Below, piece by piece: positions 1 through 9,582 of a stretch of DNA of 64,000 bases. The translations under genes and the position numbers were made by a program. The first letter of the stretch is position 1. Every line of letters begins with the position of its first letter. The notes beneath the pieces were generated by a model. It did not search any database, was not told the origin of the DNA, and saw only the letters and a program-made list of their open reading frames with translations. This DNA is from Helcococcus ovis (lineage in GTDB: Bacteria > Bacillota > Clostridia > Tissierellales > Peptoniphilaceae), in NCBI RefSeq assembly GCF_004524775.2, contig NZ_CP119081.1, forward strand, positions 62,001 through 126,000, read 5' to 3'.

Positions 1-165
1 GAAATATTTATGAAAATTAGCTATTTTGGATAATTTTCTCTTTCCGTTTAATAATTTCTTCTTTTTATTTTTATATTTTTCTATCCTTAATATAATGTCA
101 TTTTTATATTTTCTTAAATTTGGATCAATATTAAATATTAATAAATTATCATCTTTTTTTGGCAT
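1..165 (-). CDS. glgB: 1,4-alpha-glucan branching enzyme, N-terminal fragment
   Basis: The reverse strand carries an open frame of 55 codons that starts with ATG at 165 behind a strong AGGAGG site (171-176) and runs off the left edge. The peptide begins MPKKDDNLLIFNIDP, followed by a lysine-rich helix and a SKIANFHKYF segment. This pattern (NIDPNLRKY, then KK, then a FA/AN-H-YFG motif) is how eukaryote-type glycogen branching enzymes start, with an N-terminal helical segment before the CBM48 domain. The assignment rests on that short N-terminus only. The gene is divergent from tmk, with 147 bases between the two starts. Confidence 0.5.
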   Translation of the reverse strand, partial: MPKKDDNLLIFNIDPNLRKYKNDIILRIEKYKNKKKKLLNGKRKLSKIANFHKYF

Positions 166-312
166 TTTTTCCTCCTTTTATTCTATTATACAATAGATTA
201 GCTTAGTAGCAAGGAATATTTATTTAAAAATTTGTTTTTCAAAAAATATTTGTTTCTAAATTATAGAAATTTATTTCAATAAGTTATATAATTAAAATAG
301 TAAGGGGGCGAG

Positions 313-930
313 ATGAAAGGAAAATTTATTGTTTTTGAAGGTTCTGATGGTTCTGGGAAATCAACCATTTTAGAAAAAGTTAAAAAGTATCTTGATGATA
401 ATAAAGTTGATTATATTTTTACAAGAGAGCCGGGAGGGACTAAAATAGGAGAACAAATTAGAAATATTTTGTTAAATAATAATAATGAAGATATGGATGA
501 TAAAACAGAAGCTTTATTATTTGCAGCTCAAAGAGCTCAAAATGTTGAAGAAGTTATAAAAAAAGGAATATCTGAAGGTAAATTAGTTATTTCTGATAGA
601 TTTGTACTTTCATCTTTAGCTTATCAAGGATATGCACGTGATTTAGGAGTTGAAGGAGTAAAGTCTATAAATGATTTTGCAACTGGAGCATTAAAACCGG
701 ATTATACATTTTTCTTAGATGTAGATCCTATTACAGTTTTAAATCGAAAAAAGATTTCTGTAAAAGCGGATAGACTTGAGGAAGAAGGTAATTCATTTCA
801 CGAAAAAGTATATCAGGGATATAAAAAATTATTAGATAAAAATACTATAATAATTGATGCGTCTAAGAGTGTAGAAGAAGTAGAGAAAGAAACTTTAGAA
901 AAATTAATAAAAATATTGGAGGCAAAATGA
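313..930 (+). CDS. tmk: Thymidylate kinase
   Basis: Phosphorylates dTMP to dTDP with ATP in the dTTP pathway, in the cytoplasm. The 205 residues match the usual family length. The P-loop EGSDGSGKST lies at residues 9-18, the DR-type motif (SDRFVLSSLAYQG) at about 94-106, and a REPGGT dTMP-binding motif at about 38-43. The start follows AAGGGGGCGAG, and a TATAAT box lies at 287-292. Its last codons overlap the start of the DarA-like gene by 4 bases (ATGA), and holB follows, so tmk-darA-holB form a translationally coupled unit of the kind common in Firmicutes. Confidence 0.95.
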   Translation: MKGKFIVFEGSDGSGKSTILEKVKKYLDDNKVDYIFTREPGGTKIGEQIRNILLNNNNEDMDDKTEALLFAAQRAQNVEEVIKKGISEGKLVISDRFVLSSLAYQGYARDLGVEGVKSINDFATGALKPDYTFFLDVDPITVLNRKKISVKADRLEEEGNSFHEKVYQGYKKLLDKNTIIIDASKSVEEVEKETLEKLIKILEAK

Positions 931-1253
931 AACTTTTAATATCAATAGTTCAAGATAATGACGTAAATTTACTTATGGATGATTTAGTAGAAAAAGAATT
1001 TTCAGTTACGAAATTAGCGACTACAGGAGGATTCTTAAAAGAAGGAAATACTACATTATTGATGGGTGTGGAAGAAAATAGAGTACAAGATTGTTTAGAT
1101 ATTATAGAGGCAAATTGTAAAAAAAGAAAAACAACTACAAGTATAATAAATTCTAATTTACAAGGTCCAATGTTCCAATCATTTCCGGTTGAAATTGAAG
1201 TTGGTGGAGCAACAGTATTTATTTTAGATGTAGATAAATTTATTAAACTATAA
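927..1253 (+). CDS. darA: Cyclic-di-AMP receptor, DarA/PstA family
   Basis: A 108-residue PII-like protein whose family binds the second messenger c-di-AMP as a trimer. The N-terminus MKLLISIVQDND and the motif VTKLATTGGFLKEGNTTLLMGV are the family signature; the TTGGF and NTT segments contribute to the ligand pocket. It overlaps tmk by 4 bases and holB by one base (TAATG), so translation is coupled. Known family members are signalling proteins without catalytic activity, and their downstream partner is unclear. Presence of this gene between tmk and holB is typical for low-GC Gram-positives and supports the taxonomic reading. Confidence 0.9.
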   Translation: MKLLISIVQDNDVNLLMDDLVEKEFSVTKLATTGGFLKEGNTTLLMGVEENRVQDCLDIIEANCKKRKTTTSIINSNLQGPMFQSFPVEIEVGGATVFILDVDKFIKL

Positions 1254-2035
1254 TGTTAAACGAAATTTTAGATAAGCAAATTAAAAATAATAGTATATTT
1301 AATGTTTATATAGTTGAAGGTTCTTTAGAGGATGCTAAAAAACAATGTTTGTTGTTTACACAAACTATTTTTAATAGAAAAGATGTTGAAAATTTAGTTA
1401 ATATAGTAAAACCGGAAAACAATAATATTTCAATAGATAATATAAGAAATTTAAGCAAATTGGTTTATGAGAGTCCGATAAAATATGATTATAATATATT
1501 TATTATAGAAGATGCCGGATTGATGAAGGTTGAGGCACAAAATGCCTTGTTAAAAACATTGGAAGAATTGCCGGGATATTCTATAGTATTTATGACTATT
1601 GATAATAGGTATAAACTATTAAACACTATAATTTCAAGAAGTCAAATTATTAATATTTTTGATAAAAAAGATATAGATTTTGAATCTGAAACATTTAAAA
1701 ATTTAATATATTTATTGAATAAGGCTTTTGAGGGAAATTATTATATAATAAATAAAGAAAAAAATTTAATTAAGGATTTATCTGAAAATAGGAATGAAGT
1801 TTTAAAAATTATGACTCAAATTTACAGTGATGCAATTTTTAAGGTAAATAACACTAAAAATTTAAGATATAATGCTATAATAAAAAAAATGTCAAAGATT
1901 TCAAATTTGTCATTGGAAGAGATGATTAGAAAAAATGAAGAGTTTAAATCTTTATTGAAGGTAAATATTAATTTTCAATTGATAGTAGAGAAAATTATTT
2001 TAGATTTAATAGAAAAATATAAAAAAGTTAGGTAA
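1253..2035 (+). CDS. holB: DNA polymerase III, delta-prime subunit
   Basis: Clamp-loader subunit homologue, 260 residues, shorter than the usual 300-330. Recognisable pieces are the IDNIRNLSKLVYESP helix region, the FIIEDAGLM Walker-B-like strand, the motif AQNALLKTLEELP, and SRSQ in the place of the sensor SRC motif. No P-loop is visible at the N-terminus and the zinc-binding cysteines are absent, which fits the catalytically silent delta-prime subunit. It sits in the tmk-darA-holB order, which strengthens the call. Much of the C-terminal collar region is poorly conserved and rich in Lys, Asn and Ile. Confidence 0.85.
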   Translation: MLNEILDKQIKNNSIFNVYIVEGSLEDAKKQCLLFTQTIFNRKDVENLVNIVKPENNNISIDNIRNLSKLVYESPIKYDYNIFIIEDAGLMKVEAQNALLKTLEELPGYSIVFMTIDNRYKLLNTIISRSQIINIFDKKDIDFESETFKNLIYLLNKAFEGNYYIINKEKNLIKDLSENRNEVLKIMTQIYSDAIFKVNNTKNLRYNAIIKKMSKISNLSLEEMIRKNEEFKSLLKVNINFQLIVEKIILDLIEKYKKVR

Positions 2036-2037
2036 TT

Positions 2038-3399
2038 ATGAAATTTAGTAAAAGAATAATTTTTTTATCAGTGCTTTTTATGCTTTTTATAATTTTTCCA
2101 AAAAATATTGTAAATGCAAATGCCACATATAAAGTAAATGAAGAAATTTCATTTGGTAGAACTTATGAGTTTGAAGAACCGGTAAATGGTAGTATCATAA
2201 TTTCAGGTGCGGCAGAAGATGTTATAAATATTGGAAATCAAGAAGATAAAGTATTTGAAAATAATATATCTATAGTATCTAAATTTACACCAGATAAAAT
2301 AGGTATCTATAAATTAAATATAGAAGTTAATGTTGTATCAGCTAATGGAATAGATTTAAGTAAAAATGATACTGTATATTTTGTTGTTACAGATGATGGC
2401 AAAGAAATGACAAATGATGAGATGGATTCATTTATAAAAAACAATAATTTAACTGGTCAAGATTTAGCGAAAGAGTACATTAATACTCCATATTTAAAAT
2501 CTATCAAATTAAAAAATGGTAAATTATTAGAACCTGTTACTAAAGATAGAACTGAATATAATATTGAAGTATTTGATAATGCACAAAGATTAGAGTTTGT
2601 ATTAGAAACCGGAGATGATAATACAAAGGTTGATGGTAACTTAGTAGTTAATCCTAATAATCAAAGAATAAATATAATTGTTGTGTATAATAAAAATACT
2701 AATTTGTTATATACATTTAAATGGAAAAAACCTAAGGTTGATATATTTAAATTTAGAGATGAAAATGGTATAAATAGAGAATTGGTATATGACTTTGTAA
2801 ATAGAAGGGAATATAAAAATCTTAAATCGAAAGAAATAGATTTAAAAGGTCAAAAATTTAAGGTTTTTGAAGATGAGATAGGAAATTTACTTATTCCATT
2901 AAGGGAAAAAAATTCATCCGGGCTTCCAGATTTATATAAATTTACTCAAGATGGTAAAATAGTACAAAAATTGAAAAATTTTTTTAGTATTAATTCTCAA
3001 ACGTTTAGACAAGGAAATTTCAAGAGAATATTTAATGAAGATCAAGTATTATTTAATCTTGAAGAAGTAGAAATTAAAAATTTGAATTATGCAAAGGGAT
3101 ATAAAATAAATAGAACTGGATATGAAAACCAATATTTAGTAAATTTAACTGGACCAAATGGTAAATCAAGCTGGTACCAATATGATGATACACCAAGTAT
3201 TAAACAATTAATAAAATTGGATTTTCCAGAAAATGTTTTTGAAGATACGTTAGCCAATTATTTTGGTATAAAATTAAATAATGACTATTCGAAATATAAG
3301 TACTCTTTATACGACGTTGGACTTATGATAGTAGCATTTGTTGCATTTATAATTTTAATAATTGGTAATATTGTTTTAAATAAGAAAAATAAAAAATAA
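2038..3399 (+). CDS. Secreted, membrane-anchored protein with cadherin-like beta-sandwich domain
   Basis: A 453-residue protein of unknown function. It has an N-terminal signal segment (hydrophobic residues about 7-25, then NANATYK), a large extracellular part, and a C-terminal membrane helix at about 427-447 followed by KKNKK, so it should be anchored with its bulk outside. Residues about 150-230 (LKSIKLKNGKLLEPVTKDRT, then YNIEV) resemble bacterial cadherin-like beta-1 domains. It begins two bases after holB and ends in a terminator, so it is the last gene of the tmk operon. A surface or wall role is inferred. Confidence 0.6.
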   Translation: MKFSKRIIFLSVLFMLFIIFPKNIVNANATYKVNEEISFGRTYEFEEPVNGSIIISGAAEDVINIGNQEDKVFENNISIVSKFTPDKIGIYKLNIEVNVVSANGIDLSKNDTVYFVVTDDGKEMTNDEMDSFIKNNNLTGQDLAKEYINTPYLKSIKLKNGKLLEPVTKDRTEYNIEVFDNAQRLEFVLETGDDNTKVDGNLVVNPNNQRINIIVVYNKNTNLLYTFKWKKPKVDIFKFRDENGINRELVYDFVNRREYKNLKSKEIDLKGQKFKVFEDEIGNLLIPLREKNSSGLPDLYKFTQDGKIVQKLKNFFSINSQTFRQGNFKRIFNEDQVLFNLEEVEIKNLNYAKGYKINRTGYENQYLVNLTGPNGKSSWYQYDDTPSIKQLIKLDFPENVFEDTLANYFGIKLNNDYSKYKYSLYDVGLMIVAFVAFIILIIGNIVLNKKNKK

Positions 3400-3420
3400 A
3401 AGAGCGTAAAGCTCTTTTTT
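3398..3420 (+). terminator. Intrinsic terminator
   Basis: The inverted repeat AAAGAGC-GTAAA-GCTCTTT is followed by a T run directly after the stop of the secreted protein. It closes the tmk-darA-holB operon. Confidence 0.85.
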
Positions 3421-3433
3421 ATTAGGAGATGAA

Positions 3434-4237
3434 ATGATATATTTTATTCCTACGCCGATAGGAAATCTTGAAGATATAACACTTAGATCTCTTAGAATAC
3501 TAAGAGAAGTAGAATATATAGCATGTGAAGATACAAGAACGACAAAAAAATTATTAGATTATTATGATATACATAAAAAACTAATATCTTATCACAAGTT
3601 TAATGAAAAAGAAAGGATAGACGAATTAATAAATTTAGCTATAGATAATGATATTGCCGTAGTTTCAGATGCTGGTATGCCGGGAATATCAGATCCGGGT
3701 AATATTTTAATAAATGCATTAATTGAAAAACAATTAAAATATACAGTTTTACCGGGAGCAAGTGCATTTACCACCGCTCTTGTAATGAGTGGGTTTAATA
3801 GCATAGATTTTGAATTTTTAGGATTTGTGCCTAGCAAAAAGTCTGAAAAAACAAAATTTATAAAAAATTTATTAGAAAAAAAACATACTTTGATTTTTTA
3901 TGAAACACCACATAGGATAAATGATACAATAAAAGAATTATCTGAATTTATTCCTAATAGAAAGATTGCTATTGTAAGAGAAATTTCAAAAATATATGAG
4001 GAAGTTAAGATATTTTTAATTAAAGACTATGAAAATATTTCAATAACTGAAAAAGGTGAATTTGTGGTAATAATTGATACTGATGATACTATTGAAGAAA
4101 TCAGTGATGAGTTTATACTTAAAAAGTTAAATGAGTTATATCAAAAAGGTAAAACAAAGAAATCGGCAGTAAATATAATCACTCAAAAATATAATTTAAA
4201 TAAAAATAGAGTATATGAATTGTCTATTACTACATAA
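3434..4237 (+). CDS. rsmI: 16S rRNA (cytidine-1402-2'-O)-methyltransferase
   Basis: Methylates the ribose of C1402 in the decoding centre of 16S rRNA using SAM. The family fingerprints are all present: PTPIGNLEDITLRS at the N-terminus, ACEDTRTTKKLLD near residue 35, SDAGMPGISDPG near 80, and LPGASAFTTAL near 110. At 267 residues it is slightly short for the family. The start follows TAGGAGATGAA. It sits alone between a terminator and the glmM promoter. Confidence 0.93.
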   Translation: MIYFIPTPIGNLEDITLRSLRILREVEYIACEDTRTTKKLLDYYDIHKKLISYHKFNEKERIDELINLAIDNDIAVVSDAGMPGISDPGNILINALIEKQLKYTVLPGASAFTTALVMSGFNSIDFEFLGFVPSKKSEKTKFIKNLLEKKHTLIFYETPHRINDTIKELSEFIPNRKIAIVREISKIYEEVKIFLIKDYENISITEKGEFVVIIDTDDTIEEISDEFILKKLNELYQKGKTKKSAVNIITQKYNLNKNRVYELSITT

Positions 4238-4296
4238 TTCAAACATTTTGGTTTGTTATGTTATAATTAAAATAAATAAAGATTAGGAGAAGAGAT

Positions 4297-5640
4297 ATGA
4301 AATATTTTGGAACAGATGGATTTAGAGGAGAGGCTAATATAGACTTAAATGTGAATCACGCTTTTAAAATAGGTAGATTTTTAGGTGACTATTTTAAAAA
4401 ACAAAATAAAGATTCTAAAATAGTTATCGGAAAGGATACAAGAAGATCAAGCTATATGTTTGAATCAGCACTTGCAGCAGGTATTACTTCAAGTGGAAGT
4501 GACGCATATTTACTTCATGTAACAACTACTCCAAGTGTTTCCTATATAACAAGAACAGAAGATTTTGATTGCGGGATTATGATATCGGCAAGTCATAATC
4601 CATATTATGATAATGGTATAAAGTTAATAGGAGGAGATGGATATAAATTAGAAGGAGATATTTTAGAAGAAATAGAAAAATATATAGATTCTGAAGAGGA
4701 TACAATTCCCTTAGCTAAAGGTGAAAATATCGGAAGAACAGTAGACTATCTTGTTGGAAGAAATAGATATATTGCATATTTAGCAACAGTGGTTACTAAA
4801 TCATTTAAGGGAATTAAGGTATTAGTTGACGCATCTAATGGAGCTGCATATCAAATATCAAAAAATGTTTTTGATATTTTAGGGGCTGATGTTGATATGA
4901 TTAATGACAGACCTGATGGATACAATATTAATAAAGATGCAGGATCCACACATATCGAAAATTTAGCGGAAAAAGTTGTTGAAGGTAAATATGATTTAGG
5001 TATTGCATACGATGGTGATGCAGATAGATGTTTAGCTGTAGATGAAAATGGAAACATTATTTCCGGTGATCATATAATGTATATATTTGGTAAATATTTA
5101 AGAGATATTGGTGAATTAAATAAAAATATTGTTGTTACAACTGTTATGTCAAATTTAGGGTTATATAAAACTTTAGAATCACAAAATATAGAATATATTC
5201 AAACACCGGTAGGTGATAAATACGTTTCGGAAGAAATAAGACAAAACGGATATAGTGTCGGAGGAGAACAATCTGGACACATTATATTATCAAAATATGC
5301 TACAACGGGTGATGGTATATTAACATCATTGAAATTGATAGAAATTATGGTTAAATCAAAATCATCATTATCATTGTTGGCAAAAGAGTTAAAAATATAT
5401 CCTCAACTTTTAGAAAATTTAAGAATCACAGATAAAAATATTGTTTTAAATGATGAAGATGTTCAAAAATCTATAAAAGAAGTAGAAGAAACATTAAAAG
5501 ATTCTGGTAGAATTTTGGTTAGACCTTCAGGTACGGAACCACTTATAAGAGTTATGATTGAAGCTGAAACAGATGAAATTTGTAAAGAAAATGTAGAGAA
5601 AGTTGTTAAAGTTATAAAAGAAAAAGGTTACTTAAAATAA
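4297..5640 (+). CDS. glmM: Phosphoglucosamine mutase
   Basis: Converts glucosamine-6-phosphate to glucosamine-1-phosphate for cell-wall precursor synthesis. The 447 residues match the family. Visible are the N-terminal FGTDGFRGEAN, the phosphoserine loop ISASHNPYYDNGIK at about 98-111, the metal loop YDGDADRC at about 238-245, the sugar loop GGEQSGHI, and the phosphate loop RPSGTEP near the C-terminus. A TATAAT box at 4262-4267 and the AGGAGAAG site in front of the ATG suggest its own promoter. Confidence 0.95.
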   Translation: MKYFGTDGFRGEANIDLNVNHAFKIGRFLGDYFKKQNKDSKIVIGKDTRRSSYMFESALAAGITSSGSDAYLLHVTTTPSVSYITRTEDFDCGIMISASHNPYYDNGIKLIGGDGYKLEGDILEEIEKYIDSEEDTIPLAKGENIGRTVDYLVGRNRYIAYLATVVTKSFKGIKVLVDASNGAAYQISKNVFDILGADVDMINDRPDGYNINKDAGSTHIENLAEKVVEGKYDLGIAYDGDADRCLAVDENGNIISGDHIMYIFGKYLRDIGELNKNIVVTTVMSNLGLYKTLESQNIEYIQTPVGDKYVSEEIRQNGYSVGGEQSGHIILSKYATTGDGILTSLKLIEIMVKSKSSLSLLAKELKIYPQLLENLRITDKNIVLNDEDVQKSIKEVEETLKDSGRILVRPSGTEPLIRVMIEAETDEICKENVEKVVKVIKEKGYLK

Positions 5641-5656
5641 GATTATGGGAGGTTTG

Positions 5657-6490
5657 ATGAAAAAATTAATAGTTTCTGATTATTGTGCAGAGATAAATGA
5701 AAAAATTGAAAAACAAGAAAACGTTAAAAGAGTTCCATTTTTTATAGATATAGAAGATAAAAGTATTGTTGCAGATGATAGTGCTGATATAGATGAACTT
5801 ATTCAATTAATGAATAATTCTAAAGAAGTTGTTAAAACGGCAGCACCTACTCCAGAATATTTTTATGAAGCAGGAAAAGGATATGACGAAATATATTATG
5901 TAACTATTTCTTCAAAATTATCTGCAACATATAATAGTGCAATAATTGCAAAATCAATGTTGGAAGACGAAAATCCAAATGTTAAAATTCATGTATTTGA
6001 TTCTAAATCTGCGGCATGTGGTGAAACTCAAGTTATTAGAGCTATACAAGAACAATTAGAGTTAAATAAAAAATTTGAAGAAGTTGTAGAAAATGTTACA
6101 GCGAAAATCGAAAAATTAAATACAATATTTGTATTAGAAAACTTAGATAATTTAATTAAAAATGGAAGAATGTCGAAAGTCGCCGGAATGATTGCTTCAG
6201 CTTTGAAGATTTATCCGGTATGTGTCGGGGTTGATGGGGCTATAGAAGTTAAATATAAGCCAAGAGGAATAAAATCAGCCTTAAATAAAATGATAAGTGC
6301 TATTGGTGAATTAACGAATATTTATAGTGATAAAATTTTGTATATTACACATATAAGGAATGAAGAAAGAGCTAAAAAAATTAAAGAAATGGCTGAAGAA
6401 TTTTATGATTTTAAGTCAATAGAAATATTAGAAGGGACAGCATTATCTACTGTTTATGCAAATGAAAACGGAATAATTTTGGCGTTTTAA
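5657..6490 (+). CDS. DegV family fatty-acid-binding protein
   Basis: DegV proteins bind a fatty acid between two alpha/beta domains and in Firmicutes serve as binding partners of fatty acid kinase. The diagnostic elements are KTAAPTPEYF, the YYVTISSKLSATYNSA loop that contacts the carboxylate, and FVLENLDNLIKNGRMSKVAG. I place the start at 5657 (MKKLIVSD) because GGGAGG at 5647-5652 is ideally placed for it; an ATG at 5645 overlaps that site. The protein is 277 residues, close to the usual 280. It lies 16 bases after glmM. Confidence 0.85.
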   Translation: MKKLIVSDYCAEINEKIEKQENVKRVPFFIDIEDKSIVADDSADIDELIQLMNNSKEVVKTAAPTPEYFYEAGKGYDEIYYVTISSKLSATYNSAIIAKSMLEDENPNVKIHVFDSKSAACGETQVIRAIQEQLELNKKFEEVVENVTAKIEKLNTIFVLENLDNLIKNGRMSKVAGMIASALKIYPVCVGVDGAIEVKYKPRGIKSALNKMISAIGELTNIYSDKILYITHIRNEERAKKIKEMAEEFYDFKSIEILEGTALSTVYANENGIILAF

Positions 6491-6492
6491 CT

Positions 6493-8172
6493 ATGAAAGA
6501 TAAAAAGAAAATAGAAATAATATTACTTTTTATTATAGCTATTTTTTTCTTTATATTAATTATTCTTCCTAAGAAAAAAACTGAAGTTAAAATTGACAGT
6601 TACAAAAATTATATTGTAAATCCAAGAAAAAAATTAGATAAGGATGTCTTAAAAGTTGGAGTTCCGTTAAGAGAGAAACCGTTAAATGTTTTTGATGATG
6701 GTGATGGAACGGTGTCACTATTATCTAGATTAATTCATCCTTCGCTTTTATACAAGGACAAAAATGATAAAGCAAAACTTGAAATAGCTGAAGAATATTG
6801 GTATGAAGATTTAGGAAAAACTATTTCTGTTAAATTAAAAAAGGATTATAAGTTTTCAAATGGAGAATTATTAACTGCTAAAAATGTATACAATACATAT
6901 TTAGTTTTAGCTGATCCTTCATATTCTGGAAAATATGTTAATTATGTTAATAATTTAAAGGGATATTTCGACTATAAATTAAAAGTAACAGACAAATTAC
7001 ATGGTATAGAGGTATTAGGCGATTATTTTATTAAATTTCATTTTAATGATGCAAGTTTTTCAAATATTTATTCTTTAATGTTTCCTATAGTTAATATAAA
7101 GAAAACAGATTTTAGATACAATGATTTATCTAAGGTTAAGTATGTTGATTTGTTAAACGGGGCGGGAAGATATAAGGTAGAAAATATTGTAGATGAAAAT
7201 ATAAAATTGATATTGAAAGATAATAAAAAAAACAAAGATATTAAAATAAAAAAAATAGAAATTTCTTTTTGGGATTATCGTGATGCAATGCATAAATTTC
7301 AATCTGGAGAATTAGATATTTTGTATAAATACCCAAAAGGAAAAAATTTCTATAGAGATTATAATGAAAGAACTAGACAATATTCCAATCATATAGATTT
7401 TCAGTCGGTCATTTTTAATTTTATTGGGTTTAATCAAAAAAGTAATATTTTTAAAAATGAAAATTATAGAAGGGCACTTAGAGATTCTATAGAAGTAAAA
7501 AAAATATTTGAAGAAAAATATGGAAAAGATGTTTATGATTTTCCGGAAATACCGGTATATAAAAATTCATGGTTTAATAGTGATAATTACAAATTAGATA
7601 GAAAAAATAATTTATCAGAGGAATTATCTAAAAAATATAAACGTCAAGGTAAATATTTTATTGATAAAAATGGTGAATATATAACAGTCAAATTAGCATA
7701 TATGGAAGAAGATAGTTTCGCTAATGATATTAAAGAATATATTGTTAATGAAATTGAAAATGAGGGTATAAAGGTAAAGTTAAAATCATTGTCACCTCAA
7801 GAAATGTATAAACATTTAAATGATGAAGATGAAGATTACGATATTTATATTTCACAAGGAAGAATGACTGAGATACCTTCATATCAATATGATAATAAAA
7901 ATAAAGAGAGTAAATACGAAAATATAAATACATTGTTAGATACTTCTTTTTATTATATTTTAGAAAAAATTAGAGAAGATGTTTATAGTGAAGAGTTAAA
8001 TAAATTAACTTATCAATGGAAGAAAAATTTCGATAAAACAACACCATATATAGTTTTATCAACAGAAAATATTACGTCTATAATAAATAAAAGAGTAAAG
8101 GGTATCTACATAAATGAGTTTATTGGATTATCAGATATAGAAAATTTAAAAAATATAGAATTTACAGATTAA
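6493..8172 (+). CDS. ABC transporter substrate-binding protein, family 5 (peptide type)
   Basis: A 559-residue extracellular binding protein of the oligopeptide/nickel family (SBP_bac_5). An N-terminal membrane helix at about 8-26 anchors it; no lipobox cysteine is visible. The middle shows the family pattern: LSRLIHPSLLYKD, KDYKFSNGELLTAKNVYNTY, FIGFNQKS and NENYRRALRDSI. No permease or ATPase genes lie nearby, so it may feed a transporter encoded elsewhere or act as a sensor. It starts two bases after degV. The ligand cannot be told from sequence. Confidence 0.8.
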   Translation: MKDKKKIEIILLFIIAIFFFILIILPKKKTEVKIDSYKNYIVNPRKKLDKDVLKVGVPLREKPLNVFDDGDGTVSLLSRLIHPSLLYKDKNDKAKLEIAEEYWYEDLGKTISVKLKKDYKFSNGELLTAKNVYNTYLVLADPSYSGKYVNYVNNLKGYFDYKLKVTDKLHGIEVLGDYFIKFHFNDASFSNIYSLMFPIVNIKKTDFRYNDLSKVKYVDLLNGAGRYKVENIVDENIKLILKDNKKNKDIKIKKIEISFWDYRDAMHKFQSGELDILYKYPKGKNFYRDYNERTRQYSNHIDFQSVIFNFIGFNQKSNIFKNENYRRALRDSIEVKKIFEEKYGKDVYDFPEIPVYKNSWFNSDNYKLDRKNNLSEELSKKYKRQGKYFIDKNGEYITVKLAYMEEDSFANDIKEYIVNEIENEGIKVKLKSLSPQEMYKHLNDEDEDYDIYISQGRMTEIPSYQYDNKNKESKYENINTLLDTSFYYILEKIREDVYSEELNKLTYQWKKNFDKTTPYIVLSTENITSIINKRVKGIYINEFIGLSDIENLKNIEFTD

Positions 8173-8182
8173 TAATTTTTTA

Positions 8183-8191
8183 TGCTATAAT
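8183..8191 (+). promoter_or_regulatory. Extended -10 promoter of tig
   Basis: TGCTATAAT fits an extended -10 element (TGnTATAAT) 39 bases before the tig start. No clear -35 hexamer is seen. Confidence 0.55.
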
Positions 8192-8229
8192 AATAAGGCT
8201 GAAAAATATTAATTTTTAGGAGGAATAAA

Positions 8230-9552
8230 ATGAGTAAGTTAGTATCAAAAGAAAATAATAAGGCTGTTTTTGTAGAAACAGTAAAATTTGATGTTTTTAA
8301 AGAAAAATTACAAGAAGCATATCAAAAAAATAAATCTAGATTTAATATACCTGGGTTTAGAAAAGGAAAAGCACCAAGAAGAATTATTGAGATGAATTAT
8401 GGTAAAGAAGTATTTTATAATGATGCATTGGATTTAATTTTACCTGATGCATATCAAAATGCAATTGAAGAATTAAAAATTACACCTGTTTCAAGACCAC
8501 ATGTAGACTTTGGCAAAATTGAAGAAGGTAAAGATATAGAATTAAAATTTGAAGTAGAAACATATCCTGAATTTGAATTAGCAGACTATACAAAATTAGA
8601 AGTTACAAAACAAGATACAGAAGTAAAAGAAGAATTAGTAGAAGCTAGAATTCAAGATGAAATTCAAAAAAATGGGGTTATAAAACCTGTTGAAAGAGAA
8701 ATTCAAATAGGTGACGTGGTAAATATTGATTTTGAAGGCTTTAAGGATGGAGTAGCATTTGAAGGCGGTAAGGCTGAAGGATACGATTTAAAAATCGGCT
8801 CAAAATCATTCATCCCAGGATTTGAAGAAGGTTTAATTGGTAAAAAATTAGGCGAAGAAGTAGAATTGAATTTAACATTCCCGGAAGAATATCAAGCAGA
8901 AGATTTAAAAGGACAAGAAGTACTATTTAAGGTAAAAGTTAATGAAGTAAAAGAAGAAGTATTTCCGGAATTAGATGATGATTTTGTAATGGATGTTTCA
9001 GAATTTGATACAGTTGATGAATACAAAGAATCAATTAGAAAAGAATTAAAAGAAAATTTAGAAAAAAATAATGAAATTGAATTAGAAAATCAAGTAATCG
9101 AAGAAGTAATAAGACGTACAGAAATTAGCGTGCCTAATCAAATGATTGAAGATCAATTAGAACAAGAATATCATGAATATACTCATCAAATAAGCCATAT
9201 GGGAATTGATATGAAGACATATTTCCAATTAACAGGATCAAGTGAAGAACAAATTAGAGAACAATTGAGAGAAAGAGCTGAAAATAAAGTGAAAATAGAC
9301 TTGATTTTAGAAAAACTTGTAGAAGAAAAAGAATATGCTGTTTCTGACGATGAAGTAGAAAATGAATATAAAGATGTTGCAAAACAATATAAAAAAGAAG
9401 ATGATGCTGAATTTATTGAAAAAATGAAACAACAAGTATCACCTGAAAGAATTAAAGTAATTTTACAAAGAAGAAAAGCTGTTGATGAATTCAAACAAAA
9501 TGTAGTATTTGTTGACAAAAAAGAAGAAAAAGAAGAATCAGAAGAAAAATAA
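8230..9552 (+). CDS. tig: Trigger factor
   Basis: Ribosome-bound chaperone and prolyl isomerase that meets nascent chains at the exit tunnel. The ribosome-binding signature FNIPGFRKGKAPRR is at about 37-50. A FKBP-type isomerase domain spans roughly 155-245 (GDVVNIDFEGFKDG, SKSFIPGFEEGLIG), and a charged helical C-terminal domain follows. The 440 residues match the family. The tail is a run of Lys and Glu. It is followed 30 bases later by clpP, giving the common tig-clpP-clpX-lon order. Confidence 0.96.
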   Translation: MSKLVSKENNKAVFVETVKFDVFKEKLQEAYQKNKSRFNIPGFRKGKAPRRIIEMNYGKEVFYNDALDLILPDAYQNAIEELKITPVSRPHVDFGKIEEGKDIELKFEVETYPEFELADYTKLEVTKQDTEVKEELVEARIQDEIQKNGVIKPVEREIQIGDVVNIDFEGFKDGVAFEGGKAEGYDLKIGSKSFIPGFEEGLIGKKLGEEVELNLTFPEEYQAEDLKGQEVLFKVKVNEVKEEVFPELDDDFVMDVSEFDTVDEYKESIRKELKENLEKNNEIELENQVIEEVIRRTEISVPNQMIEDQLEQEYHEYTHQISHMGIDMKTYFQLTGSSEEQIREQLRERAENKVKIDLILEKLVEEKEYAVSDDEVENEYKDVAKQYKKEDDAEFIEKMKQQVSPERIKVILQRRKAVDEFKQNVVFVDKKEEKEESEEK

Positions 9553-9582
9553 TATTATATTCTGAAATAAAGGAGGAAATAT

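Noticed and set aside
3592-3837. Reverse-strand ORFs inside rsmI and, likewise, inside glmM, tig, lon, typA, clpB and other genes
   Set aside because: They are shadows of strongly supported forward genes, without ribosome sites or recognisable products.
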